Below, one piece after another: positions 48,231-57,576 of a DNA stretch of 64,000 bases; position 1 is the first letter of the stretch; each line of letters begins with the position of its first letter. Made by a program: the position numbers and the translations under genes. Under the pieces are notes generated by a model. The model saw only the letters and a list, made by a program, of their open reading frames with translations, had not been told where the DNA came from and did not search any database. The stretch covers positions 310,001 through 374,000 of the forward strand of contig NZ_SNXW01000002.1 of the NCBI RefSeq assembly GCF_004362855.1. Reading direction: 5' to 3'. The stretch is from Aquabacterium commune. Its GTDB lineage: Bacteria; Pseudomonadota; Gammaproteobacteria; Burkholderiales; Burkholderiaceae_C.

Positions 48231-49157
48231 TCAGTGGTCGCGGTGGACGATGCGGTGCGCCAGGTCTGTGAGCGGCTGCAAGGCCGCATCTGCCAAGCCG
48301 CTGCGCGACAGCGCCGACAAGGCCTGCGCCAGCAGGGCATCGGCCTCCTGGCGCGCACCGTCCAGGCCCAGCAGGCTGACGTAGGTGGGCTTGTTGGCAT
48401 CGGCGTCCTTGCCGGCGGTCTTGCCCAGGGTGTCGGACGGCTGGGTGGCGTCCAGCACATCGTCCACGATCTGGAAGGCCAGGCCCATGGCATGGCCATA
48501 CGCGGTGAGGGCCTGCCAAGCGATTGAATCGGCTTGCAGGCCGCCGCAGGCCGCACCCATCTGCACGCTGGCGCGCAACAGGGCGCCGGTTTTGCGGCGG
48601 TGCATGTCGCGCAGGGTGGCTTCGTCCAGGGCCTGGCCGACGCTGGCGAGGTCGATGGCCTGGCCACCGGCCATGCCGCCCTGGCCAGACGCACGCGCCA
48701 GGATGCGCACCAGGCGCGCCTGCAGCACAGGCGGCACGCCGGCACCCTCGCCTTCGTCCGGCGTCAGCACCTCGAAAGCCAGGGCTTGCATGGCGTCACC
48801 GGCCAGCATGGCCTGGGCCTCACCGAAGGCCACGTGCACCGTGGGCTTGCCCCGGCGCAGCACGTCGTTGTCCATGCAGGGCATGTCGTCGTGCACCAGC
48901 GAATAAGCGTGGATGAGCTCAACGGCACAGGCTGCGCGCAAGGCCGCCTCGCAGCCCGCTTCGGTGGCCGTGGCGCCTGCAGCCTCGGCCGCGGCCTGCA
49001 CCAGCAAGGCCCGCAGCCGCTTGCCGCCGTCCAGCACGCCGTAGCGCATGGCCTCGCCCAGGCCGGCCGGTGCCGACGTGGGCACCCACGCGCTGAGGGC
49101 GGCTTCCACGCGGGACAGCACCGCCTCGGACCACACGGCCAGTTGCTGCGGGCTCAT
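48231..49157 (-). CDS. ispA: farnesyl diphosphate synthase (polyprenyl synthetase family)
   Basis: 308 residues. First Asp-rich motif DDMPCMDND and second DDVLD, with GGKRLRALL and the HDD region typical of IspA. The residues before the first motif suggest C15 product length. The ATG overlaps the xseB stop (ATGA). Makes farnesyl diphosphate for ubiquinone, undecaprenyl phosphate and related compounds. Confidence 0.95.
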   Translation of the reverse strand: MSPQQLAVWSEAVLSRVEAALSAWVPTSAPAGLGEAMRYGVLDGGKRLRALLVQAAAEAAGATATEAGCEAALRAACAVELIHAYSLVHDDMPCMDNDVLRRGKPTVHVAFGEAQAMLAGDAMQALAFEVLTPDEGEGAGVPPVLQARLVRILARASGQGGMAGGQAIDLASVGQALDEATLRDMHRRKTGALLRASVQMGAACGGLQADSIAWQALTAYGHAMGLAFQIVDDVLDATQPSDTLGKTAGKDADANKPTYVSLLGLDGARQEADALLAQALSALSRSGLADAALQPLTDLAHRIVHRDH

Positions 49158-49438
49158 GCGGCGTCCCAGGGCTTGAGCTGGCCGTCTTCGAGCAGCTTGA
49201 CCTGGGCCTCGACGGCCTCCAGGCGCTGACGGCAGTGACCCAGCAGTTGCGCGCCACGCTGGTAGCCGACCAGCAGCTGGTCCAGCGGCAAGGCGCCAGC
49301 CTCCATGCGGGCCACCAGTTGCTCCAGCTCGGCCAGGGCGGCCTCGTAGCTGTCGGGCAGCGCAGGCAAGGCGGGCGCCGGCAGTGCGGTGTCGGTGGGT
49401 GCGCCGGTGGAGGGGTCGGTGGGTGCTTTCTTGGCCAT
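49154..49438 (-). CDS. xseB: exodeoxyribonuclease VII small subunit
   Basis: 94 residues from the ATG at 49438. The XseB core is [36 protein letters not shown]. The N-terminal 30 residues are Pro/Ala/Thr-rich. Partner of XseA, which is not in this window. Heads the xseB-ispA-dxs operon. Confidence 0.92.
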   Translation of the reverse strand: MAKKAPTDPSTGAPTDTALPAPALPALPDSYEAALAELEQLVARMEAGALPLDQLLVGYQRGAQLLGHCRQRLEAVEAQVKLLEDGQLKPWDAA

Positions 49439-49594
49439 GGTCCTGCCTGGATCACCCGAGCCTGCGGGCAAACGCGTATTCTATTTCGAGACGCCCACCC
49501 GGCTGCGGCCCCGCCGAGCGCTTGCACGCCCCTGCCACCCTCGTTTGGGGTGGACCGACAACCCCTCGGGGCGCTCGGCCAGCCTTTGGCGGGC

Positions 49595-49623
49595 TTGCCC
49601 CACCCTCACCCCCGGGCTAGAAT
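49595..49623 (+). promoter_or_regulatory. candidate sigma-70 promoter for the Rieske oxygenase gene
   Basis: TTGCCC (49595-49600), 17 bases, TAGAAT (49618-49623). The transcript would start near 49630, giving a leader of about 200 nt that contains the 16-codon frame. Confidence 0.45.
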
Positions 49624-49663
49624 CCTCGGTTACCCGCATTGCGCCCGACTTCGTGACAGGTTC

Positions 49664-49714
49664 ATGAAATGGTTGCAAATCGGGTCCGCCCCCTGGCGGC
49701 CGGCAGCCGGATGA
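49664..49714 (+). CDS. possible 16-residue leader peptide
   Basis: ATG-initiated frame encoding MKWLQIGSAPWRPAAG, with ACAGG six bases upstream, inside the predicted leader of the oxygenase mRNA. Two Trp and two Pro codons in 16 could allow ribosome-stalling control. It may equally be chance in GC-rich DNA; no attenuator hairpin was confirmed. Confidence 0.2.
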   Translation: MKWLQIGSAPWRPAAG

Positions 49715-49826
49715 CATCTGCCGAGCAGCCCCAGGGTCCCACAAGTCCTTGTGCGTCGGCGCTGGCGACCTCGTCCGCGGCCAGCACAAGGTGGGTTGAC
49801 ATTGGTTTTTGGAGATCCTGGGGATC

Positions 49827-50951
49827 ATGTCCGACCTGAGTCCTGCGCTCAACACCCTCCGCCGCAGCAACACGCAGTTGCCCGTGTCCGTCTATTTCGA
49901 CGCATCACTGTACAAGGAGGAGCAAGAACGCATCTTTCAGTCCGGTCCCCGCTACCTGGGACACGCCCTGAGCGTGCCCGAGGTCGGCGACTTCCACGCC
50001 CTGCCCCAGGAGGCCGAAGGCCGCGCGCTCGTGCGCACGAAAGATGGCATCGAGTTGCTGTCCAACGTCTGCCGCCACCGCCAGGCCATCATGCTCAAGG
50101 GCCGTGGCAACACCCGCAACAACATCGTCTGCCCCCTGCACCGCTGGACCTACAGCCACCAGGGACAGCTGATTGGTGCGCCGCACTTCGACCACGACCC
50201 CTGCCTGAACCTGAACAACTACAAGGTTCGCAACTGGAACGGCCTGCTGTTCGAGGACAACGGCCGCGACATCGCCGCGGACCTGGCCGGCATCGACGCG
50301 CGCTTCAAGCCCGGTGGTGACCTCGACTTCTCCGGCTATGTGCTGGACCACGTCGAGCTGCACACCTGCCACTACAACTGGAAGACCTTCATCGAGGTCT
50401 ATCTGGAGGACTACCACGTCGGCCCCTTCCACCCCGGACTGGGCAACTTCGTGACCTGCGACGACCTGAGCTGGGACATGGCCGAGGCCTACTCCGTTCA
50501 GACCGTGGGCGTGGCCAAGGGCTTCGACAAGCCCGGCTCCGACGTCTATAAGAAGTGGCGCGAGGTGCTGATGAACTACCGCGGCGGCGAGAAGCCCTCG
50601 CAAGGCGCGGTCTGGCTGACCTACTACCCCACGATGATGGTGGAGTGGTACCCGCACGTGCTGGTGGTCTCCAACATGTACCCCCAAGGCCCGCAGGAAA
50701 CGCTCAACGTGGTGGAGTTCTACTACCCCGAAGAAATCGCCGCCTTCGAGCGCGAATTCGTCGAAGCCCAGCGCGCGGCCTACATGGAGACCTGCATCGA
50801 GGACGACGAAATCGCCGAGCGCATGGACGCGGGCCGCAAGGCCTTGATGCTGCGCGGCGACAACGAAGTCGGCCCCTACCAAAGCCCCATGGAAGACGGC
50901 ATGCAGCACTTCCACGAGTGGTATCGCCGCATGATGGCCTTCCAGGGCTGA
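49827..50951 (+). CDS. Rieske non-heme iron oxygenase, alpha subunit
   Basis: 374 residues from the ATG at 49827. Rieske centre C82-x-H84, 17 residues, C102-x2-H105. The catalytic iron motif is E190-x3-E194-x2-H197-x4-H202 (EVYLEDYHVGPFH). In most family members the third position is the bridging Asp; Glu there is typical of the carnitine, choline and glycine-betaine oxygenases. No reductase or ferredoxin gene is adjacent. The gene is divergent from xseB-ispA-dxs and followed by an EamA transporter. Substrate unknown. Confidence 0.88.
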   Translation: MSDLSPALNTLRRSNTQLPVSVYFDASLYKEEQERIFQSGPRYLGHALSVPEVGDFHALPQEAEGRALVRTKDGIELLSNVCRHRQAIMLKGRGNTRNNIVCPLHRWTYSHQGQLIGAPHFDHDPCLNLNNYKVRNWNGLLFEDNGRDIAADLAGIDARFKPGGDLDFSGYVLDHVELHTCHYNWKTFIEVYLEDYHVGPFHPGLGNFVTCDDLSWDMAEAYSVQTVGVAKGFDKPGSDVYKKWREVLMNYRGGEKPSQGAVWLTYYPTMMVEWYPHVLVVSNMYPQGPQETLNVVEFYYPEEIAAFEREFVEAQRAAYMETCIEDDEIAERMDAGRKALMLRGDNEVGPYQSPMEDGMQHFHEWYRRMMAFQG

Positions 50952-50962
50952 GGCCCCTGCCC

Positions 50963-51865
50963 TTGCGCCGCTCGCCCTACTGGCAGATGGCCCTGGCCAC
51001 CGTGCTGTTCGCCTGCATGGGCGTGTGCGTCAAGCTGGCATCCGAACACTTCGGCACCGCCGCGGTGGTCGGCATGCGCGGCTTCGTGGGCGCCGTGATG
51101 ATGGCGGCCATCGCCTGGGGCACGGGCACCTCGCTGCGCACTTCGGTGCCCCGCCTGCACCTGCAGCGCGGGCTGTCGGGCGTGCTCGCGCTCTCGCTGT
51201 GGTTTTACTGCATCGGCCACTTGCCCCTGGCCACGGCCGTCACGCTGAACTACATGTCGTCCGTGTGGATGGCGGTCTTCCTCATCGGCCAGATCGCCTG
51301 GGCGCGCCACCAGGGCCGAGATGGTCGCCGGGTGGACCCGCGGCTCGTGGCTGCCATCGCGGTGGGCTTCGCCGGTGTGGCCCTCGTGCTGCACCCCACG
51401 CTGGCGCGCGACCAGCTGGGCGCAGGCGTGGTGGGCCTGGTGTCCGGCATGCTGGCCGCCATGGCCTATGTGCAGGTCACGGCGCTGGGCCGTGCGGGCG
51501 AGCCCGAAGTCCGCGTGGTGTTTCACTTCTCACTGATGGGCACGGTGCTGGGCGCCGGCCTGGGCGTGGTCGAAGCCTGGGCCCAGGGCACGCCGCACGC
51601 CGATGCACTGGCCGACATCCCCGCCATGGCCTGGGCCGAGCTCATCGGCGTCGGTGCCTTCGCCACCATCGCCCAGCTGCTGATGACGCGGGCCTATGCG
51701 CGCGGCAGCATGCTGGTCAACGCCAGCCTGCAGTACCTGGGCATCGTGCACGCCAGCCTGTTCGGCATGTGGCTGTTCCACGAGCACCTGGGGCCGGGCA
51801 GCGTGCTGGGCATGCTGCTCATCGTCGGTGCCGGCATGGTGGCCACGCGCTTCAAACCGGCCTGA
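50963..51865 (+). CDS. EamA/DMT-family transporter
   Basis: 300 residues if the TTG at 50963 is used (RRSPYWQMALATVLF reads as a natural N-terminus, with GAGG ten bases upstream). The alternative is the ATG at 50987. Ten hydrophobic helices in two EamA repeats. The gene begins 11 bp after the Rieske oxygenase stop codon, so the two are probably one operon and the transporter may export or import the oxygenase substrate or product. That link is inference. Confidence 0.83.
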   Translation: MRRSPYWQMALATVLFACMGVCVKLASEHFGTAAVVGMRGFVGAVMMAAIAWGTGTSLRTSVPRLHLQRGLSGVLALSLWFYCIGHLPLATAVTLNYMSSVWMAVFLIGQIAWARHQGRDGRRVDPRLVAAIAVGFAGVALVLHPTLARDQLGAGVVGLVSGMLAAMAYVQVTALGRAGEPEVRVVFHFSLMGTVLGAGLGVVEAWAQGTPHADALADIPAMAWAELIGVGAFATIAQLLMTRAYARGSMLVNASLQYLGIVHASLFGMWLFHEHLGPGSVLGMLLIVGAGMVATRFKPA

Positions 51866-51908
51866 GCCTTCAGGCCTGACAGCCCCAAGCGCAACAGCCG
51901 CATCCACC

Positions 51909-52682
51909 TCACTCGTGCATGGTGTGCACGATGGACGCGATCATCAGCAAGCCAACGGTCAGCCAGACGATCTGCAGCAAGGTGTCGCGCCAGCTCAGGC
52001 GCTTTTGCAGCTGCGGGATGAGGTCGGCCACGGCCACGTAAACGAAGCTGCTGGCCGCCACCACCATCATGTAAGGCAGGTAGTCCTTGAAGGGGCCGAT
52101 GAGGTAGTAGCCCAGCACGCCGCCCACCACGGCCGACATGCCCGAGATCATGTTGTAGGCCAGCGCCCGCATGCGCGAGAAGCCCGCGTTGATCAGCACG
52201 ATGTAGTCGCCCACCTCCTGCGGGATCTCGTGGGCGATGATGGCCAGCGCCGTGACCACGCCCAGGTGCGGGTCGGAGAGGAAGGCCGCGGCGATCAGCA
52301 CGCCATCGCAGAAGTTGTGGATGCTGTCGCCCACCAGCACGCTCCAGCCGCCGCGCCCGGCCTGCTCGGCATCGAAGCCATGGTGGTGGTGGTGGTCGTC
52401 GTGCTCGTGGTGGTGGCCATGGCGGTAGAGCTCCGCCTTCTCCAGCAGGAAGAAAAACATCAGCCCGCCCAGCAAGGTCAGGAAGAGGCCGTGTGGCGGC
52501 TCGCCCGACTCGAAGGCCTCGGGCAGCACGTGCAGCAGCGCGGTGCCCAGCAGCACGCCGGTGGACAGGCCCACCAGGTGGCGAACGATCAGGCCCAGCA
52601 AGGGCGCGGACAGGGCTGCGGCCAGCAGCACCGAAACCAGGCCGCCGATGAAGGTGGCAGCCACGATGGACATCAGAATCAT
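51909..52682 (-). CDS. ZIP-family divalent metal transporter
   Basis: 257 residues, about eight membrane helices. The metal path is visible as DSIHNFCDGVLIAAAF and IIAHEIPQEVGDY, the two ZIP signature helices. A cytoplasmic loop HGHHHEHDDHHHHHG is an unusually dense His cluster for binding zinc. Starts at 52682 or 52673. No Zur box was recognised in the 89-bp gap to ppx. Confidence 0.9.
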   Translation of the reverse strand: MILMSIVAATFIGGLVSVLLAAALSAPLLGLIVRHLVGLSTGVLLGTALLHVLPEAFESGEPPHGLFLTLLGGLMFFFLLEKAELYRHGHHHEHDDHHHHHGFDAEQAGRGGWSVLVGDSIHNFCDGVLIAAAFLSDPHLGVVTALAIIAHEIPQEVGDYIVLINAGFSRMRALAYNMISGMSAVVGGVLGYYLIGPFKDYLPYMMVVAASSFVYVAVADLIPQLQKRLSWRDTLLQIVWLTVGLLMIASIVHTMHE

Positions 52683-52771
52683 CCAGGCATCTTAGCAACC
52701 GGGTCAAGCCTTGGCCGAGATCGGGTGATGTCTGTCACGGAGTGGCCCGTCAAAGCAGGGACAATACCGGC

Positions 52772-54346
52772 ATGGACACACCGCTGAGCGCCCCCCCGAT
52801 CAAGACCACAACCGCCGCACCCGAGCGCGGCATGGACAAGAGCCGATTCCCCGACCTGCTGGCCGCCATCGACATGGGCTCCAACAGCTTCCGGCTGGAA
52901 ATCGCCCAGATCACCCGGGGCCGCTACAAGCGCATCGACTACCTCAAGGAAACCGTGCGTCTGGGCGCCGGCCTCGACAGCCGCGGCCTGCTGACCGAGG
53001 AAGCGACCCAGCGTGGCCTGGCCTGCCTGGCCGGCTTTGCGCAACGCCTCAAAGGCTTCGCGCCCTGGCAGGTGCGCGCCGTGGCCACCCAGACCCTGCG
53101 CGAGGCCCGCAACCGCGATGCCTTCCTGCAGCGCGGCGACCGCGTGCTGGGCCTGCCCATCGAGGTCATCTCAGGCCGCGAAGAAGCCCGCCTGATCTAC
53201 CAGGGTGTCTCGCGCCTGCAGCCCAGCGAGTTGCCGCGCCTGGTCATCGACATCGGCGGGCGTTCCACCGAGATGATCCTGGGCGTGGGCCGCGCGCCGC
53301 ACCGCGCCGAATCGTTCGCGGTGGGCAGCGTCAGCCTGTCGCTGCAGCACTTTCCGGAAGGCCGCTACACCGCCGAGCACTTCCGCGCGGCCCAGATCGC
53401 CGCGGGCGCCGAGCTCGAAGAAGCCCTGACGATTTTCCCGCGCGAGCAATGGCAGGAGGCCCTGGGCTCTTCGGGCACGGTGGGTGCGGTTTCGCAAATC
53501 CTGGCGGCCAACGGCATCACCGATGGCAGCATCACGCCCGATGGCCTGCGCTGGTGCATCGAGCAATGCATCGCCGCGGGCAGCACCGAAAACCTCGCCC
53601 TGCCCGGCCTCAAGCCGGAGCGCAAGGCGGTGCTGGGCGGCGGGCTGTCCATCCTGTACACGCTGTCGCAGCACTTCGACATCGAGGTCATGCGCCCGGC
53701 CCGCGGTGCCTTGCGCCAGGGCGTGATCTTCGACCTCGAAGACCGCATCGAGGCTGCCAGCAACCACCGCCTGCCCGACCCCCGCGACACCTCGGTGCGC
53801 GAGCTGCAACGCCGCTTCCAGGTGGACGTGGCCCATGCCGATCGGGTGCGCAGCCGCGCCCTGAGCCTGTGGCAAAGCCTCAACGACCCCACGGCCAGCC
53901 CCGATGGCGAGCACGCCCGCGAACTGGGCTGGGCCAGCGGCCTGCACGAAATCGGCATGATGGTGTCGCACCACGACCACCACCGCCACAGCGCCTACCT
54001 GCTGGGCCATGTCGATGCCTCGGGCTATTCGCAGTCGCAACTGCGGCGCCTCGCCACCCTGGTGCTGGGCCAACGCGGCGACCTCGTCAAGCTGGCCGAT
54101 CACAAGCACGACCGACCGCTGATGTCGCAGGTGATGTGCCTGCGCCTGGCCATCATCCTGCACCACGCCCGCATGGAGCTGCCCCCGAAGGTGGCGCTGC
54201 TGCAGCGTGGCCGCACCGGCAAGGCGCGCCTCGTGCTGTCGCGCAAGTGGGCGCAGATGCACCCGCGCACCCTGCACCTGCTCGACGAGGAAGTGCGCCG
54301 CTGGGCCGGCAACGGCGACCGTCAGCTGGAAATCACGCTGGCTTGA
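52772..54346 (+). CDS. ppx: exopolyphosphatase (Ppx/GppA family)
   Basis: 524 residues from the ATG at 52772; M21 (MDKSRFPDLL) is a possible shorter start. Actin-like ATPase fold: AAIDMGSNSFRLEIAQ phosphate-1 motif, ISGREEARLIYQGV, VIDIGGRSTEMILG and GSSGTVGAVSQIL. The C-terminal HD-like domain (GLHEIGMMVSHHDHHRHSAYL) is present. Releases phosphate from polyphosphate or acts on pppGpp. No ppk is adjacent in this window. Confidence 0.93.
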   Translation: MDTPLSAPPIKTTTAAPERGMDKSRFPDLLAAIDMGSNSFRLEIAQITRGRYKRIDYLKETVRLGAGLDSRGLLTEEATQRGLACLAGFAQRLKGFAPWQVRAVATQTLREARNRDAFLQRGDRVLGLPIEVISGREEARLIYQGVSRLQPSELPRLVIDIGGRSTEMILGVGRAPHRAESFAVGSVSLSLQHFPEGRYTAEHFRAAQIAAGAELEEALTIFPREQWQEALGSSGTVGAVSQILAANGITDGSITPDGLRWCIEQCIAAGSTENLALPGLKPERKAVLGGGLSILYTLSQHFDIEVMRPARGALRQGVIFDLEDRIEAASNHRLPDPRDTSVRELQRRFQVDVAHADRVRSRALSLWQSLNDPTASPDGEHARELGWASGLHEIGMMVSHHDHHRHSAYLLGHVDASGYSQSQLRRLATLVLGQRGDLVKLADHKHDRPLMSQVMCLRLAIILHHARMELPPKVALLQRGRTGKARLVLSRKWAQMHPRTLHLLDEEVRRWAGNGDRQLEITLA

Positions 54347-54371
54347 ACCCAGGCCGCAGCCTAGGCCACAG

Positions 54372-54857
54372 TCACTTCAAGCCCAAGGCCTTGCGGTACA
54401 CCTGCGACCACATCGGGTGGCCGGCTTCGGCCTTGCTCAAGGAGAACCTGGCGTCGGCCGCACGCGCGGCCTTGAAGGCCGCGGCACACAGCGCGCCACG
54501 CCGGCTGGTGCAGAAGATGAAGGCCAGGTGCTTGTGCGCCTGGGCCACATCGGCAGGTGTTGCCAGGCCCGCTCTGAGCGCCAGCTTGAACTGCGCCTCG
54601 GCCTGCGGGTACTGTGCCGACTGATACGCCCTCAAGCCCTGGGCCAGGGCCTGTTCGCCCGCCGTGGTGCTGCGCGTGGACGGCTCGGGCAACACGGGCG
54701 TGGTGGCACTGGGCACCGACACTGGGGCGGCCACGCTGGCCGACGCGGCACCGGGCTGCGCCTCGGCCTTGACCGGCTGGCGTGGGGCACCGGCACAACC
54801 CAGCAGGCAAACGCTGGCGAGCAGCGCGCTCCAGCCAGCCCGATGCCATGGCGGCAT
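54372..54857 (-). CDS. TssQ-like lipoprotein (T6SS-associated family)
   Basis: 161 residues from the ATG at 54857 (GGAG upstream; 54896 is an alternative). Lipoprotein signal with C21 in CLLGC, a Pro/Ala/Ser-rich linker, then a TPR-like domain: EQALAQGLRAYQSAQYPQAEAQF, HKHLAFIFCTSRRGALCAAAF, EAGHPMWSQVYRKAL. That domain pattern matches the TssQ family of type VI secretion-associated lipoproteins. The kinase upstream is 51 bp away. No other type VI gene is in the window. Confidence 0.7.
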   Translation of the reverse strand: MPPWHRAGWSALLASVCLLGCAGAPRQPVKAEAQPGAASASVAAPVSVPSATTPVLPEPSTRSTTAGEQALAQGLRAYQSAQYPQAEAQFKLALRAGLATPADVAQAHKHLAFIFCTSRRGALCAAAFKAARAADARFSLSKAEAGHPMWSQVYRKALGLK

Positions 54858-54907
54858 CCGGAGGCTCCGATCACACAAGGGCCAGTGCGTGCGCATGGGC
54901 CGCCCCG

Positions 54908-56425
54908 TCAGAACTGGTGGCGCAGCTGCACCGGCTTGCCGCCCTGCACCGCCACCGTCTGCTGGAAGGCCGGGGCATCGCCGTTGCGCACAACGATGGT
55001 GTGGCGCCCTGCGGGCAGCTTGAGCTGGTTGAGGGGCGGTGTCACCCCGACGGACACGCCGTCCACCCAGACTTCGCCCCAGGGGCTGATGGCCAGGCGC
55101 ACCAGGCCTTCGGCAGGGACGGTGGCAGGCGCGGTGGCAGGCGCGGTGGCAGGCGCGGTCTGCGCCGCCGAGGCACCCATGTCGCCTGATCGGGCCTGCA
55201 AACCTTGCGCCTCTGGCGGCGTTTGAAGGGCCTTGTCCGCAGGTGGCCGAGCTGGGGCCTGCGCCAGCACCGCGCCCTGCGGCGCGGCATGCCGCTGCCA
55301 CCACAGCCCCGTCATGGCGGTCACGAGGGTCACGCTGGCCAGCAACCACACGCCCGGCTTGCGCCACAGCGGTCGGGCGCCACGCGCGCGGCGCTCCACT
55401 GCCGGCGGGGTCGCACCGCTGCCCTCCGACGCGTCCAGCCAGTCGCGCAGCTCCTGCGACAGCCGCCGCGCCGAGCGCGTGCGCTGTTCCGGGTCGCGCC
55501 GGATGGCCCGCATGACGATCTCCGACAGCGCCTTGGGCACGTCCGGGTTGATGTCCTGTGGCGTCGGCACGGGCTTGCGCAGCACCGCGTCGGCAATCTC
55601 TTCCAGCGTCTCGCCCGCGAAAGCGCGGCGGAACACCAGCAACTCGTAGAGCACCACACCCAGGGCATAGACGTCCACCCGGCGGTCACCGGGTTCGCGC
55701 CTGGCCTGTTCGGGCGACATGTAGAACGGCGAGCCACCCACGATTTCCTGGAAGCGGCTGTGCGCGTCGTCGCGCTTGGGCAGGCTCTCGGCCTGGCGGA
55801 TGCGCGCGATGCCGAAGTCCAGCACGCGCGGCTGGGTGCGCCCCACCATGAAGATGTTGGCCGGCTTGATGTCGCGGTGGATGACGCCCTTGTGGTGCGC
55901 GTAGGACAAGGCATCGGCCACGCGCCGCACGATCAAGGCCGCCTGCTCGGGCGTCGGCTTCCAGCCCATGGCCAGCAGCTGGCGCAGGTCCTTGCCCTTG
56001 AGCAGCTCCATGGCGATGTAGGTGCCGTGCTCGCTCGTGCCCGCGTCGTGCAGCGTGACGATGTGCGGGTGGTTGAGGCTGCCGGCCGCACGCGCCTCGT
56101 TCAGGAAGAGCGCGTTGAACTGCGCGCGGTCGGCCTGGGGCAGGTCCACGTGCAGCGTCTTGATGGCGATCAGGCGCGACAGCAGCGGGTCGTGCGCGGC
56201 GTACACCGTGCCCAAGCCCCCCTCGCCGATGACGTGCTTGAGCGCGTACCGACCGATGTGGCCGATGGTGGGCAGGGATTCGGGCGATGCGCGGCGCAGC
56301 TCGGCCGGGTCGGGCTCGGGCAGCGGCCGCGTCTCGGCGATGGTGTCGATGTCGTCCCGCGCCAGACGGTCAACGTCGGCCTCCACCTCGTGAGGCTCTG
56401 TCACCGCTGGCTGCGTGTGGATCAT
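54908..56425 (-). CDS. membrane Ser/Thr protein kinase with periplasmic PEGA-like domain
   Basis: 505 residues. Kinase domain about 57-320: GEGGLGTVYAA, catalytic HRDIKPANIF, DFGIAR, activation segment GSPFYMSPEQ. A transmembrane helix (GVWLLASVTLVTAMTGLWW) leads to a Pro/Ala linker with an A-P-A-T repeat and a C-terminal PEGA-like domain (GEVWVDGVSVGVTPPL). This is the PpkA/PknB-type layout seen near type VI loci, in keeping with the TssQ-like neighbour. The ATG at 56425 lacks a clear ribosome site. Confidence 0.88.
   Translation of the reverse strand: MIHTQPAVTEPHEVEADVDRLARDDIDTIAETRPLPEPDPAELRRASPESLPTIGHIGRYALKHVIGEGGLGTVYAAHDPLLSRLIAIKTLHVDLPQADRAQFNALFLNEARAAGSLNHPHIVTLHDAGTSEHGTYIAMELLKGKDLRQLLAMGWKPTPEQAALIVRRVADALSYAHHKGVIHRDIKPANIFMVGRTQPRVLDFGIARIRQAESLPKRDDAHSRFQEIVGGSPFYMSPEQARREPGDRRVDVYALGVVLYELLVFRRAFAGETLEEIADAVLRKPVPTPQDINPDVPKALSEIVMRAIRRDPEQRTRSARRLSQELRDWLDASEGSGATPPAVERRARGARPLWRKPGVWLLASVTLVTAMTGLWWQRHAAPQGAVLAQAPARPPADKALQTPPEAQGLQARSGDMGASAAQTAPATAPATAPATVPAEGLVRLAISPWGEVWVDGVSVGVTPPLNQLKLPAGRHTIVVRNGDAPAFQQTVAVQGGKPVQLRHQF
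55123..55160. repeat. 12-bp tandem repeat in the kinase linker
   Basis: Three copies of GGCAGGCGCGGT (plus strand) encode the A-P-A-T repeat between the transmembrane helix and the PEGA-like domain. In-frame unit, so length variation would be tolerated. Confidence 0.65.
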
Positions 56426-56478
56426 GGACACGGAGGAACCCCTGTTGTGGCGCCCCCGAAACCGACCATCTGCGTGGC

Positions 56479-57024
56479 TCAGCGCGGGCGCGCTGCTTTG
56501 ACTTCGTCGGGGCGCAGGCTGGGGGCCAGATGGTCCAGCACGCCGTTGACGTATTTGTGCCCATCGGTTCCGCCGAACCCCTTGGCCAGTTCTACCGCTT
56601 CGTTGATGGCCACCTTGTAAGGCACGTCCAAACAATGTGTCAGTTCGTACGCACCGATCCACAGCACGGCGTGCTCGACAGGCGAGAGTTCATCGACCGG
56701 TCGGTCCAGAAACTTGAGCAAGGCCTCGTCGAGTTGCGTTTGCTGGTCGATGCAGCCGTGCAGCAATGCATCGTAGTGGGCTCGGTCACATTTGGAAAAC
56801 TCTTCCAGCTCGCGGATGTTGGCATCCACCGAGGACGCTTCGCGGCGGTTGAGCTGCCATTCGTACAGGCCCTGCAGCGCGAACTCGCGCGCACGGCGGC
56901 GCGAGGACTTGGCGCGGTCGCGCGGGGCGCCGCCAGGGGCAGGCTTGCGGGCGGGGCGCGCCTGGCTTGCTGCCTGGGCGGTGGCCTCAGCGCCGGTGGG
57001 GGGGGTATCCGGGGTGTCGCTCAC
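56479..57024 (-). CDS. nusB: transcription antitermination factor NusB
   Basis: 181 residues starting at GTG 57024, which overlaps the ribH stop (GTGA). The NusB fold: [49 protein letters not shown] and [12 protein letters not shown]. The 40-residue Pro/Ala-rich N-terminal extension is absent from E. coli NusB. Part of rRNA antitermination complexes. Follows ribH, the widespread ribH-nusB order. Confidence 0.96.
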   Translation of the reverse strand: MSDTPDTPPTGAEATAQAASQARPARKPAPGGAPRDRAKSSRRRAREFALQGLYEWQLNRREASSVDANIRELEEFSKCDRAHYDALLHGCIDQQTQLDEALLKFLDRPVDELSPVEHAVLWIGAYELTHCLDVPYKVAINEAVELAKGFGGTDGHKYVNGVLDHLAPSLRPDEVKAARPR

Positions 57025-57485
57025 AGCAGGTCGTCCAGCAAATTGGCCATTTCCACGGCAACGCGGGCGGCATCGCGGCCCTTTTCTTCCACGCGGGCTT
57101 CGGCCTGGGCCTGGTTTTCCACGGTCAGGATGGCGTTGGCAATGGGCACGTGGTGATCCAGGCTGACGCGGGTGACGCCAGCGCCGCTCTCGTTGGCCAC
57201 CAGCTCGAAGTGGTAGGTCTCGCCGCGGATGATGCAGCCGAGCGCGACCAGGGCGTCAAAGCGCTCGCTGTCGGCCATGGCCTGCAGGGCCACGGACACC
57301 TCCAGCGCACCCGGCACGGTGACGTGCTCGATGTGCTTGCGGTTCACGCCCAGCTGGAGCAGCTCGTCGATGCACACCTCGGCCAGGCGCGAGGTGAGCT
57401 CGTCGTTGAAGCGGGCCTGGACGATGCCGACCCGCAGGTCGTGCCCGTCGAGGCGATTGCTGTGTCCTTTGTCAGCGCCTTGCAT
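57021..57485 (-). CDS. ribH: 6,7-dimethyl-8-ribityllumazine synthase
   Basis: 154 residues from the ATG at 57485. Landmarks: [34 protein letters not shown] and the active-site His segment [17 protein letters not shown]. Condenses 3,4-dihydroxybutanone phosphate with the pyrimidine intermediate. It is 91 bp after ribBA and overlaps nusB. Confidence 0.97.
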   Translation of the reverse strand: MQGADKGHSNRLDGHDLRVGIVQARFNDELTSRLAEVCIDELLQLGVNRKHIEHVTVPGALEVSVALQAMADSERFDALVALGCIIRGETYHFELVANESGAGVTRVSLDHHVPIANAILTVENQAQAEARVEEKGRDAARVAVEMANLLDDLL

Positions 57486-57576
57486 GAAATTCCAATCCAA
57501 AGAGCGAAGTTGAGAGAAAAAGAGCGATGTGAAAGCGCCATTGCCGGCACCGCAAAACGAGCGGCGCCGGCGGAAA

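Larger units (their letters stand above)
49439..49826. other. intergenic region between xseB and the Rieske oxygenase gene
   Basis: 388 bp with no established gene. It must contain divergent promoters for xseB-ispA-dxs and for the oxygenase. A sigma-70 candidate and a 16-codon reading frame are listed separately. No riboswitch or other conserved RNA was recognised. Confidence 0.5.

Noticed and set aside
52731..52752. Pho-box-like TGTCA repeats before ppx
   Set aside because: The two CTGTCA/CCGTCA elements are 15 bp apart instead of 11, and the intervening bases do not fit; not a convincing PhoB site.
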